Below, in pieces: positions 8,341-16,182 of a DNA stretch of 64,000 nucleotides. The first letter of the stretch is position 1. Each line of letters opens with the position of its first letter. Source of the DNA: Oscillospiraceae bacterium (GTDB lineage: Bacteria; Bacillota; Clostridia; Oscillospirales; Oscillospiraceae); contig JAFSEW010000066.1 of the NCBI GenBank assembly GCA_017435525.1, positions 20,888-84,887 of the forward strand. The letters are read 5' to 3'. The notes under the pieces are model-generated. The model was not told the origin of the DNA. It did not search any database and saw nothing but the letters and a program-made list of their open reading frames with translations. A program made the position numbers and the translations under genes.

Positions 8341-9578
8341 GATATGATGGCATTGTGATCGGCGGCGGCGCTGCCGGACTATACGCTGCAGCCAGAGCTG
8401 CCGAGTTAGGACAGCGGGTGCTACTGCTGGAAAAGAACGACAGGCTTGGTAAAAAACTGCTGATTACAGGTAAGGGACGCTGCAATGTAACTAACAACTG
8501 TGCAGCGCAGCAGGTGCTGCAAAACATTCCCCGCAATGGAAGATTCCTGTTTTCCGCAATGGAAAACCATCCGCCCAGGGATGTGATGCAGTTTTTTGAA
8601 AATATGGGATGCCAGCTGAAAACAGAACGCGGTGACCGGGTTTTTCCGGTGTCTGATAAATCCCAAAGCATATTGGATGCCCTGAAAGCTGCTTGCAAAA
8701 ATCATGCAGTGACAGTACGGACGGCAACAGTTCGGGAGATATTGACATCTGAGGATGGTGTGACAGGCGTGCGCACAGATGCGCAGACTATTGACTGTGC
8801 CTGGGTTATTCTGGCTACCGGTGGATTGAGTTATCCTACTACGGGCTCCACCGGCGATGGCTATGCTATGGCAGAAGCGTTGGGACACAGCATTGTACCG
8901 TGTGAAGGAAGCCTGGTTCCTCTGGAAACTGAAGGGACGGACTGCCAGGATATGCAGGGGCTTTCTCTTCGCAATGTAGCTGTGAAGCTTGTAAATGAAA
9001 AAGGAAAGGTAATTTATAAAGATTTTGGTGAATTGCTTTTCACCCATTTTGGCGTTTCCGGCCCCACGGTGTTATCTGCTTCTGCACATTTAAAAGGCAG
9101 TTGCTCTTTACACATTGATTTGAAACCTGCACTGGATGAGGGAAAACTCAACGACAGAATTCTGCGGGATCTGGATATCTACCGTAACCGCGCCATGGAA
9201 AATGCGCTGACGGATTTGCTCCCCAGAAGTATGATTCCTGTAGTTTTGCGCAGACTGGGGATTGACCCTGCGCTTCAGGCCAATTCTCTAAAAAAGCAGC
9301 AGCGTCAGGAACTGGTGGCGCTTTTGAAAAACTTTACGGTGGAGATCAAAGGGAAGAGACCTGTGGCAGAGGCCATCATTACATCAGGTGGCGTTAAAGT
9401 GTCTCAGATCAACCCCAAAACCATGGAATCAAAGCTTGTTCCGGGATTGTTCTTTGCGGGTGAGATTATAGACTGCGATGCCTATACCGGCGGGTTCAAC
9501 CTGCAAATCGCGTGGGCTACTGCCTATGCTGCCGCACAGGGAACCGAAGGCCGTATAAAAACCATCATTGACAAATGA
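8337..9578 (+). CDS. FAD/NAD(P)-dependent oxidoreductase, HI0933/BaiN family
   Basis: Flavoprotein of about 413 residues. The N-terminal dinucleotide fold has GGGAAGLYAAARAAELG, then LLLEKNDRLGKKLLITGKGRCNVTN, the family signature of the HI0933/YhiN group; LATGGLSYPTTGSTGDGYAMAEALGH and the C-terminal GLFFAGEIIDCDAYTGGFNLQIAWATAYAA complete it. One relative (BaiN) was reported to act in bile-acid dehydroxylation, but most are uncharacterised and no bile-acid genes lie here. I prefer GTG 8337 (VRYDGIVIGGG) overlapping the upstream stop over ATG 8298, because homologues begin at this point. Confidence 0.88.
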   Translation: MRYDGIVIGGGAAGLYAAARAAELGQRVLLLEKNDRLGKKLLITGKGRCNVTNNCAAQQVLQNIPRNGRFLFSAMENHPPRDVMQFFENMGCQLKTERGDRVFPVSDKSQSILDALKAACKNHAVTVRTATVREILTSEDGVTGVRTDAQTIDCAWVILATGGLSYPTTGSTGDGYAMAEALGHSIVPCEGSLVPLETEGTDCQDMQGLSLRNVAVKLVNEKGKVIYKDFGELLFTHFGVSGPTVLSASAHLKGSCSLHIDLKPALDEGKLNDRILRDLDIYRNRAMENALTDLLPRSMIPVVLRRLGIDPALQANSLKKQQRQELVALLKNFTVEIKGKRPVAEAIITSGGVKVSQINPKTMESKLVPGLFFAGEIIDCDAYTGGFNLQIAWATAYAAAQGTEGRIKTIIDK

Positions 9579-9637
9579 TGAATCCTGTAATAAAATAACT
9601 AGCGGTAATTCATAATACCTACTATGGAGGAATACCT

Positions 9638-9859
9638 ATGTACGAAAAGTTGGTCAAGTACGCTGCACAGCAGCTGGAGCTGGACATTGATGAGATCACT
9701 CCCGAAAGCACCTTTGAAAGTCTTGGTATTGATTCCCTGGACATCGTTGAGATGATCATGGATCTGGAAACTGAGCTGGGTGTTGAGCTGGAAATGGAAG
9801 ATCAGCAGATTGCCACCTTTGGCGAACTGGCTGCATTTATTGAGTCCAAGCTGAACTAA
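9638..9859 (+). CDS. acpP: Acyl carrier protein
   Basis: A 73-residue, highly acidic acyl carrier protein for fatty-acid synthesis. The phosphopantetheine attachment Ser is in the motif GIDSLDIVEM (Ser about 37). Four helices are as expected, and the ribosome-binding site GGAGG precedes the ATG by eight bases. It stands apart from any fab cluster; the nearest downstream element is the SRP RNA. Confidence 0.95.
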   Translation: MYEKLVKYAAQQLELDIDEITPESTFESLGIDSLDIVEMIMDLETELGVELEMEDQQIATFGELAAFIESKLN

Positions 9860-9889
9860 GTATCTAAAACGAATAATTTCCTTGTTTCG

Positions 9890-10195
9890 GCCACCGGCTC
9901 GTAACAAGGTCGCACTAGTCGGGGAGATAGCGGTGCCCTATGCCTGCAATCCGCTATAGCAGGGATGAATTCCCACACCCGGGCTGGTCGCAGTACCGTC
10001 TGGCCCGCGTAAGCGGTGTTGATGGATTGGTCTTGCGCAACGGAAAACCGTGAACCATGTCAGGTGGGGAACCAAGCAGCATTAAGCGGAGCTTTTCGTG
10101 TGCCGCGAGGCTGCCGATCCTGAGCTGGCTGTGCGGATACCGGGTATTGCGCCTGCTCAAATGTGGGTGTGCGATCTTGTTATGAGCCGGATGTT
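9890..10195 (+). ncRNA. ffs: Large (Bacillus-type) signal recognition particle RNA
   Basis: About 300-nt SRP RNA with both Alu and S domains. The termini pair: CCGGCTCGTAACAAGGTCGCAC (from 9894) against GTGCGATCTTGTTATGAGCCGG (ending 10190). The Alu motif GTCGGGGAGATAGCGGTGCC follows the 5' arm, and the S-domain Ffh-binding part is visible (GTCAGGTGGGGAACCAAGCAG near 10060, then GTGCCGCGAGGCTGCC). The position directly upstream of dnaX is typical for Firmicutes. Exact ends are estimated to within about 5 nt; a T-rich tail (GTTTTATTATTT) follows. Confidence 0.93.
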
Positions 10196-10225
10196 TTATT
10201 ATTTGACTGTGTAGGGGGTGTAACC

Positions 10226-11848
10226 ATGTCGGCTTATCAGGCGCTGTATCGGAAATATCGGCCGCAGACTTTTGATGATGTGGTGGGCCAGCAAGCGGTT
10301 ACACAGACCTTGAAGCAACAGCTGCAAACCGGTCGACTGAGCCACGCATACCTCTTTACGGGATCGCGGGGAACAGGTAAAACAAGTTCTGCCAAAATTC
10401 TGGCTAAGGCAGTAAACTGCGAGAGTCCTTTGGATGGAAATCCTTGTGGTGTGTGTGCTGCCTGCAGAGCCATAGATTCCGGTGCCTGCATGGATGTGCT
10501 GGAAATCGACGCTGCTTCCAACAATGGCGTGGATAATGTCCGGGATTTGCGTGATGATGCGATCTATACCCCCTCTCAGGTTCGTAAACGCGTATATATC
10601 ATCGACGAGGTGCACATGCTCTCAATTTCAGCATTTAACGCATTGCTGAAAATTATTGAAGAACCCCCGGAGCATTTGCTGTTTATTTTGGCAACAACAG
10701 AACTGCATAAGGTCCCGGCTACGATTCTGTCCCGCTGCCAGCGCTTTTCCTTCAGGCGCATCAGTCAGGAAGATATTGCGGCACGGCTGCAATATGTAGC
10801 CTATAAGGAAAACATTGACCTGGATGACAGCGCCGCAAGAGTTCTGGCTCGTTTGGCAGATGGCGGCATGCGAGATGGCTTAAGCCTGCTGGATCAATGT
10901 GCTTCGGCTACTGCCGGAGAACTGACGGCAGATAAAGTTTATAGCTGCCTGGGTATTGCCGGTGTTCAGGAATGTTCCAAGATTATGAATGCCATAGCAG
11001 ACCAGGATACAAAAAAGGTTCTGTCTATTCTTAATGAATCCTATGCACAGGGGAAAGACATGGGAGCCCTGCTGGATGAACTCGCCTGTTTGACCCGGGA
11101 CTTGATGGTGATGCAGTCGGCACCGAAGGAGGGAATTGCGCTCCTGTCCGGTGTTGCTTCTGATCTGGATGTCAAGCACCTTCTGGATCGCTTCAGCTTC
11201 CCGGAACTGGTTTATATGATGAATACGATCCAGAAAACGGTGAGTGCGTTTACAAAAAGTGCCAGCCGCCGTATGGACACGGAGATATGCCTGGTCAATT
11301 TGTGCCAGCCGCAGCTTCGTTTGGATATGCAAAGCATCAATGCCAGATTGGGAAGAGTAGAGGATATGCTGAAAAGCGGTGTCCCGGTGCAGACGGTCAA
11401 GCAGACGGAAGCGCCGCCGCAGAACGATGAATATCCGCCTTTTCCGGATGACGCAGACGCGCCGCCTGTGCTGAATGAGATGCGTGAGGAGACTGTGGCA
11501 GACGAAGCACCTGTGGGCTTCTGGACGGATCTTGTTGCGGAAGTTCGCAGAGAACTGAAGCCTCCGGTAAATGGGTTCTTTGTTGTAACACCCAATGCAC
11601 CGGTTCAGGGTGTTTTGAAAGGCGATGTGCTGGAGCTGTGCTGTGCCAACAGATTTACTGTGGATGTGGTGAATAAGCCGGAAATTCTGGGAATGATTTC
11701 TCAGAAAGCAGGCGCAAAACTTGGAAAAAATGTGCGGGTTGTTTTGACTGACAAAACAGCAAAGCCAGCTTCCAATAAGAATTTGGATCAGCTTTTGGAT
11801 TTTGGCAGAGCCCACGCAGACATTATTAAAATAAGAAATAACGGTTGA
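10226..11848 (+). CDS. dnaX: DNA polymerase III subunits gamma/tau
   Basis: Clamp-loader ATPase of 540 residues. Domain I begins MSAYQALYRKYRPQTFDDVVGQ, has Walker A GSRGTGKTS (46-54), zinc ligands Cys65, Cys74, Cys77 and Cys80, Walker B (VYIIDEVHML) and sensor/SRC motif (LSRCQRF). A Pro/Asp-rich linker (about 395-430) leads to the tau C-terminal domain. The ATG at 10226 with GGGGGTG upstream is the real start; the open frame continuing back to 10163 merely runs over the SRP RNA. A heptamer A AAA AAG lies in frame at 11011-11017 (see findings). Confidence 0.95.
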   Translation: MSAYQALYRKYRPQTFDDVVGQQAVTQTLKQQLQTGRLSHAYLFTGSRGTGKTSSAKILAKAVNCESPLDGNPCGVCAACRAIDSGACMDVLEIDAASNNGVDNVRDLRDDAIYTPSQVRKRVYIIDEVHMLSISAFNALLKIIEEPPEHLLFILATTELHKVPATILSRCQRFSFRRISQEDIAARLQYVAYKENIDLDDSAARVLARLADGGMRDGLSLLDQCASATAGELTADKVYSCLGIAGVQECSKIMNAIADQDTKKVLSILNESYAQGKDMGALLDELACLTRDLMVMQSAPKEGIALLSGVASDLDVKHLLDRFSFPELVYMMNTIQKTVSAFTKSASRRMDTEICLVNLCQPQLRLDMQSINARLGRVEDMLKSGVPVQTVKQTEAPPQNDEYPPFPDDADAPPVLNEMREETVADEAPVGFWTDLVAEVRRELKPPVNGFFVVTPNAPVQGVLKGDVLELCCANRFTVDVVNKPEILGMISQKAGAKLGKNVRVVLTDKTAKPASNKNLDQLLDFGRAHADIIKIRNNG

Positions 11849-11910
11849 TTATTTATGCTGCCTTGGCACTGCCGTATGACAGCACAATTCACTATAAAGG
11901 AGAAGGAATA

Positions 11911-12255
11911 ATGGCAAAGGGTGGATTCCGGGGTATGCCCGGTGGAATGAATCAGGCTGCTATGATGAAGCAGGCCCAGAAGATGCAGCAGGAAATGCTG
12001 CGCATGCAGGAGGAAATGGAGAACAAAACCTATACTGCGGCAGCAGGCGGCGGTATGGTTACGGCAGAAGTTTCCGGCAAGCATCAGCTGGTTAATTTGA
12101 CGATTAAGGAAGAAGCTGTGGATCCCGATGATGTGGATATGCTGCAGGACATGATCATTGCTGCTGTCAATGAGGCTATGCGCACGGCTGACAATGATGC
12201 AGCAAACAATATGTCCAGGCTGACCGGCGGCCTGAACCTGGGCGGTTTGTTCTGA
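11911..12255 (+). CDS. YbaB/EbfC family nucleoid-associated protein
   Basis: A 114-residue DNA-binding protein of the YbaB/EbfC family, normally a homodimer. Its Met/Gln-rich amphipathic helix (MMKQAQKMQQEMLRMQEEME) and the core TYTAAAGGGMVTAEVSGKHQL match the family; the Gly/Met-rich N-terminus and NLGGLF C-terminus are usual. AAAGGAGAAGG precedes the ATG at 11911; the frame continuing back to 11845 has no start support. Placement between dnaX and recR is the classic arrangement. Confidence 0.94.
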   Translation: MAKGGFRGMPGGMNQAAMMKQAQKMQQEMLRMQEEMENKTYTAAAGGGMVTAEVSGKHQLVNLTIKEEAVDPDDVDMLQDMIIAAVNEAMRTADNDAANNMSRLTGGLNLGGLF

Positions 12256-12265
12256 GGTAAGGAGC

Positions 12266-12865
12266 ATGCAGTATTTTCCTGCAGCACTGCAGAATTTGAC
12301 CGACCAATTTGCCCGTCTTCCCGGTATCGGCGGAAAGACTGCGCAAAGACTGGCATTCCATGTTCTGGAGTTGCCTTTGGAAGATGCACAGGAATTTGCT
12401 GAGGCGATTCTTGCGGCAAAACGGGAGATACACACATGCGGATGCTGTCAGAACCTGACAGATAGAGAACTGTGTCCCATCTGCAGCAATGATGCCCGTG
12501 ATCAAAGTGTGATCTGTGTTGTGGCTGAGCCCAAAGATGTGATCGCTATGGAGAGAAGCCGGGAGTTTAATGGTACTTACCATGTATTGCACGGTGTTAT
12601 TTCTCCGCTGAATCATATTACGCAGGATGATATCCGGATCCGGGAATTACTTATGCGTGTGGCAAAAGGCGGTATCCGGGAGGTTATTATGGCGACAAAC
12701 CCGGATACAGAAGGCGAAGCCACGGCAATGTATATTTCCAGGCTTTTGCGGCCGATGGAGATCAAAGTGACACGGCTGGCCTATGGTGTGCCTGTAGGCT
12801 CTCAGCTGGAATATGCCGATGAGGTGACCCTTTCCAGAGCGCTGGAAGGCAGACAGGAAATATAA
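12266..12865 (+). CDS. recR: Recombination protein RecR
   Basis: RecR (199 residues) acts with RecF and RecO to load RecA at single-stranded gaps. It has the N-terminal helix-hairpin-helix (LARLPGIGGKTAQRLAF-like segment), a four-Cys zinc finger (CGCCQNL...CPIC, about 57-72), a Toprim domain (VVAEPKD...TNPDTEGEATA) and the C-terminal LAYGVPVGSQLEYADEVTL segment. Ten bases separate it from the ybaB-type gene, and a strong terminator follows directly. Confidence 0.95.
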   Translation: MQYFPAALQNLTDQFARLPGIGGKTAQRLAFHVLELPLEDAQEFAEAILAAKREIHTCGCCQNLTDRELCPICSNDARDQSVICVVAEPKDVIAMERSREFNGTYHVLHGVISPLNHITQDDIRIRELLMRVAKGGIREVIMATNPDTEGEATAMYISRLLRPMEIKVTRLAYGVPVGSQLEYADEVTLSRALEGRQEI

Positions 12866-12867
12866 TG

Positions 12868-12904
12868 AAACCGGTACTGATGAATGATCAGTACCGGTTT
12901 TTTT
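12868..12904. terminator. Bidirectional intrinsic terminator between recR and the minus-strand gene
   Basis: Fourteen-bp stem AAACCGGTACTGAT / ATCAGTACCGGTTT with a 5-nt loop, ending in a T-run on the plus strand and, by its A-rich left flank, usable on the minus strand. It ends at the stop of the gene at 12903. Confidence 0.9.
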
Positions 12905-13220
12905 ACTGGGCATATTTCAGGAAGCCAAGGCTGATATAATCTACATACACATGCTTTTCAGGGGATGTGCCGGAAGAGACTCTGCGGCAGCGTACATCCC
13001 AAACAAGGTGTCCGTCTATCTCCAGTTGTGCCATCTCAAATACATGGTTCCAACTGCGGCCTTCCATGAATTGAGGTTCTTTGGTGAAACGGATTAATTC
13101 AAGGCGGCGGAAATCATTGGTGGGGAACGCGTTTTTAACACACGCTTCAAACAGGGATTCGGCATCACGGATGCTTCCCATTTCAAAGGTTGCCCGGATC
13201 ATGGCGCTGTAGTTTTCCAT
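12903..13220 (-). CDS. Hypothetical protein, 105 residues
   Basis: I do not recognise this family. It is a soluble alpha/beta protein (MENYSAMIRATFEMG... through VYVDYISLGFLKYAQ) with no signal peptide or membrane segment. An AAGGAGG ribosome-binding site lies seven bases before the ATG, and 11 bases separate it from the thioesterase gene upstream, so the two are almost certainly one transcript. Confidence 0.75.
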   Translation of the reverse strand: MENYSAMIRATFEMGSIRDAESLFEACVKNAFPTNDFRRLELIRFTKEPQFMEGRSWNHVFEMAQLEIDGHLVWDVRCRRVSSGTSPEKHVYVDYISLGFLKYAQ

Positions 13221-13231
13221 ATGAAACCTCC

Positions 13232-13618
13232 TTACAGTTTGGAATATGTTTTGTCCAGAAAACGCTGGGAACTGACAATTACGCGTTTGTGCGTGCCTTC
13301 TCCGATTTTTCCCGCCTCATCATATGCTTCCAGAGCAAAAGTAATGACTTTGCCTTCTACAGCAGTGACGGTAGCTTTTGCTGTGACCTCCATGCCGACA
13401 GGTGTGGCAGATAAGTGGGAGATACTAAGCTCCGTGCCTACGGTGGTTTGTTCGCCGCCCAAACAGCCTTCCAGCGCCTCACAGGCTGCACCTTCCATCA
13501 ATGCGGCCATGCACGGTGTGGCATATACGCGAAGCGCACCGGAACCAACGGAAAGCGCTGTATCTTCCACTTCCACCAGTGTTCCTACCTCGGCTGTCAA
13601 ACCAACAGAAATTTCCAT
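13232..13618 (-). CDS. Hotdog-fold thioesterase, FlK (fluoroacetyl-CoA thioesterase)-like
   Basis: A 128-residue hotdog thioesterase. Thr34, Glu42 and His68 (in ATPCMAALMEGAA and ISHLSATPVG) have the same spacing as the Thr42-Glu50-His76 triad described for Streptomyces FlK, a strong family match. The motif ATPxMxxLME is typical of this group, which hydrolyses short acyl-CoA esters; true fluoroacetyl-CoA activity is unlikely in a gut anaerobe. It is first of a two-gene minus-strand unit; its promoter region abuts the divergent pncB promoter. Confidence 0.82.
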   Translation of the reverse strand: MEISVGLTAEVGTLVEVEDTALSVGSGALRVYATPCMAALMEGAACEALEGCLGGEQTTVGTELSISHLSATPVGMEVTAKATVTAVEGKVITFALEAYDEAGKIGEGTHKRVIVSSQRFLDKTYSKL

Positions 13619-13688
13619 GATGAACCCCCATATTCTTCAGTATCTGTTTTCAATATATCGAAAAAAACAGCACATGTCAACAGGACCA

Positions 13689-13717
13689 TTGCATTTTTGC
13701 AAAGTCTGCATTATAAT
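13689..13717 (+). promoter_or_regulatory. Promoter of pncB
   Basis: TTGCAT (13689-13694), 17 nt, TATAAT (13712-13717); the ATG follows 43 nt later. Confidence 0.7.
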
Positions 13718-13759
13718 AAAAGCATCATTGACGCAACAACATTTTGTGAGGTGTATTTT

Positions 13760-15211
13760 ATGGTTTCTCAGGATAAACTAAATTTAACTATGCTTTGCGA
13801 TTTCTACGAACTTACAATGTCCAACGGTTATTTTAAAAACGGCTACAAGGACAGGATTTGCTATTTTGATGTCTTCTACCGTCAGTGTCCCGATGGAGGC
13901 GGCTTTGCCATTGCAGCCGGTCTGGAGCAGATCGTTCACTATGTTCAGGATCTGCACTTCTCCTCCGAGGATATTGAATATCTGCGCGGGCGTGGTATCT
14001 TTGGCGAAGATTTCCTCAGCTACCTGGCTGAGTTTAAGTTTACCGGCGACATTTGGGCAGTTCCCGAAGGAACTCCCATTTTCCCCAAGGAGCCTATCAT
14101 TACGGTTCGCGCACCCGCAATTCAGGCACAGTTGATCGAAACCTATATTCTGCTTTGTATCAACCATCAGAGCCTGATCGCGACAAAGGCCAATCGTGTA
14201 GTACGGGCTGCTCAGGGCCGTACGGTTCTGGAATTCGGTTCCCGCCGCGCACAGGGCGCCGACGCGGCTATTCTGGGTGCCAGAGCTGCCTATATTGGCG
14301 GCTGCCATGGCACAGCCTGTACTATTTCTGATCAGCTCTTTGGCGTTAAGGCCGGTGGAACCATGGCCCATGCCTGGGTGCAGATGTTTGATACAGAGTA
14401 TGAGGCATTTAAAACTTATTGCGAAATCTATCCCGAAAACCCCACACTGCTGGTGGATACCTACAATACTCTGAAATCCGGTATTCCCAATGCTATCCGT
14501 GTATTTAATGAGGTGCTGAAGCCCAAGGGCCTGACCAAATGCGGAATTCGGCTTGACTCCGGTGATATGACTTACCTCTCCAAAAAGGCACGGCAGATGC
14601 TGGATGAAGCAGGCTGGACCGAGTGCAAGATCTCTGTGTCCAATTCGCTGGATGAGCATATTATCCAGGACATTCTCCGCCAGGGCGCCCAGATTGATGT
14701 CTTTGGTGTTGGCGAGCGGCTGATTACAGCAAAATCCGAGCCTGTGTTTGGCGGCGTTTACAAGCTGGTTGCCGTGGAAAAAGAAGGCGGTGTGGTGGAG
14801 CCCAAGATCAAAATTTCTGAAAATGTGGGTAAGATTACCAACCCGCACTATAAGAAGCTCTACCGTTTCTTTGGTAATGACACTGGAAAAGCGATTGCAG
14901 ACTATCTGTGCGTCTATGATGAGACTGTGGATGACAGCAAAGATTTGGAAATTTTTGATCCTGAGGCAACCTGGAAGACCAAGACAGTATATAATTTTAC
15001 AGCCAAAGAGCTGCAGGTTCCCATCTTCAAGAACGGTGAACTGGTGTATGAGCTGCCCAAGCTGGAGCAGATCCGTACGTATTGCCTGCAGCAGGTGGAC
15101 AGCCTTTGGGACGAAGTGAAGCGTTTTGATAATCCTCATAATTATTATGTGGATCTGTCCCAGAAGCTTTGGGACATCAAGTATGGCCTGCTGAAACGCA
15201 ACAGTAAATGA
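13760..15211 (+). CDS. pncB: Nicotinate phosphoribosyltransferase
   Basis: Converts nicotinate and PRPP to nicotinate mononucleotide in NAD salvage. The 483-residue length fits the long Gram-positive form. Recognisable segments are LTMLCDFYELTMSNGYF at the N-terminus, FGSRRAQGADAAILGARAAYIGG (PRPP/base site), GTMAHAWVQMF and IRLDSGDMTYLSKKAR. The ATG at 13760 is preceded by GAGGTG; the frame extends upstream to 13415 only as an antisense shadow of the thioesterase gene. A promoter and a strong terminator make it monocistronic. Confidence 0.94.
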   Translation: MVSQDKLNLTMLCDFYELTMSNGYFKNGYKDRICYFDVFYRQCPDGGGFAIAAGLEQIVHYVQDLHFSSEDIEYLRGRGIFGEDFLSYLAEFKFTGDIWAVPEGTPIFPKEPIITVRAPAIQAQLIETYILLCINHQSLIATKANRVVRAAQGRTVLEFGSRRAQGADAAILGARAAYIGGCHGTACTISDQLFGVKAGGTMAHAWVQMFDTEYEAFKTYCEIYPENPTLLVDTYNTLKSGIPNAIRVFNEVLKPKGLTKCGIRLDSGDMTYLSKKARQMLDEAGWTECKISVSNSLDEHIIQDILRQGAQIDVFGVGERLITAKSEPVFGGVYKLVAVEKEGGVVEPKIKISENVGKITNPHYKKLYRFFGNDTGKAIADYLCVYDETVDDSKDLEIFDPEATWKTKTVYNFTAKELQVPIFKNGELVYELPKLEQIRTYCLQQVDSLWDEVKRFDNPHNYYVDLSQKLWDIKYGLLKRNSK

Positions 15212-15215
15212 AAGA

Positions 15216-15245
15216 AACCCCTCCGGTGAAAACCGGAGGGGTTAA
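15216..15245. terminator. Bidirectional terminator between pncB and the EamA gene
   Basis: AACCCCTCCGG (15216-15226) pairs with CCGGAGGGGTT (15233-15243) around a 6-nt loop. Short T/A flanks on both sides suit convergent transcripts. Confidence 0.8.
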
Positions 15246-15255
15246 TTGTTTGGCG

Positions 15256-16161
15256 TTACATGTCGTATACACCCATGATAATGATGCCGAGGACAGTCGT
15301 GAGAATACAGGCATAGTGCTTCCAGCTGAGCTTTTCTTTCAGGAAAATACGGCTCCACAGAACAGAAGCAACACAGTAGGAGGAGATAATGGGAGCAGCC
15401 AGTGCAGATTCGCCGCTGGCCAGGGCATAGATGTAGGCAAATTGACCAGCAGTTTCAAAGATCGCACCCACATACTTGGGGCCTTCCTGCTTGGGCAGGA
15501 ACTTCTGCTTTTTCAAAAGAAGGATCACAAAACTTACGAGGCCTGCAGCCAGGAAAGTAAGCTCGTAAGCAACATTGGCGCTGTCTTCATTCAGTGTTTC
15601 CAGAACCAGATCATCGGCAAAGGTGCCGGCTGCGTCCAGAATGCAGTAGGCGATGGGCAGTGCCAGAGCCAGCCAGCTCTTGGCATATTTGAAATTACCG
15701 GCTTCCTGACGGGCAGCACGCAGTTCGTCGTCTTCGTGGGCTTCTACAAAGCCAAGACCGATGACACCGGCAGCAGCCAGGGCGATGGCCAGGTACTGCG
15801 GCCATTCCATAGGATCCGCAATACCGGAAACAATGGCGATGATGGCAACCAGCGCACCGGAAGCGTTGCAGATGGGGCTGGAGATGGAAAGCTCAATGTA
15901 GCGCAGGCCGATGTAGCCCATTGCCATAGACAGGATGTAAAGCAGAGATACAGGGAGATAGGTAAGGATAACATCCCAGGTGATGACAACACCGCCGACG
16001 AAGACTTCGTAGGCAGCATGCAGACCCATGACAATACCGACAGCCATAACCATCTTCAGATGGCTGTACTTGTCACTGGCATCACGGCAGCCGATCTTGG
16101 AGAAAAAGTCGGAGCCGGACCAGCACAGCAATGTGATAATAGAGAAAACAAACCAACCCAT
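15256..16161 (-). CDS. EamA/DMT family transporter
   Basis: A 301-residue membrane protein with about ten hydrophobic helices arranged as two repeats of five, the layout of drug/metabolite transporters. Repeat boundaries are visible at a charged cytosolic linker near residue 150 (EAHEDDELRAARQEAG). Last of the AbrB - methionine-gamma-lyase-like - EamA operon, 21 bases after the lyase-like gene. The context suggests export of an amino-acid-related product, which is inference only. Confidence 0.85.
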   Translation of the reverse strand: MGWFVFSIITLLCWSGSDFFSKIGCRDASDKYSHLKMVMAVGIVMGLHAAYEVFVGGVVITWDVILTYLPVSLLYILSMAMGYIGLRYIELSISSPICNASGALVAIIAIVSGIADPMEWPQYLAIALAAAGVIGLGFVEAHEDDELRAARQEAGNFKYAKSWLALALPIAYCILDAAGTFADDLVLETLNEDSANVAYELTFLAAGLVSFVILLLKKQKFLPKQEGPKYVGAIFETAGQFAYIYALASGESALAAPIISSYCVASVLWSRIFLKEKLSWKHYACILTTVLGIIIMGVYDM

Positions 16162-16182
16162 AAAAAACCTTCTTTCTAAATG

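Noticed and set aside
9954-10225. Short ORFs and an upstream extension of dnaX across the SRP RNA
   Set aside because: The stretch has SRP RNA sequence motifs and paired ends; dnaX homologues start at 10226.
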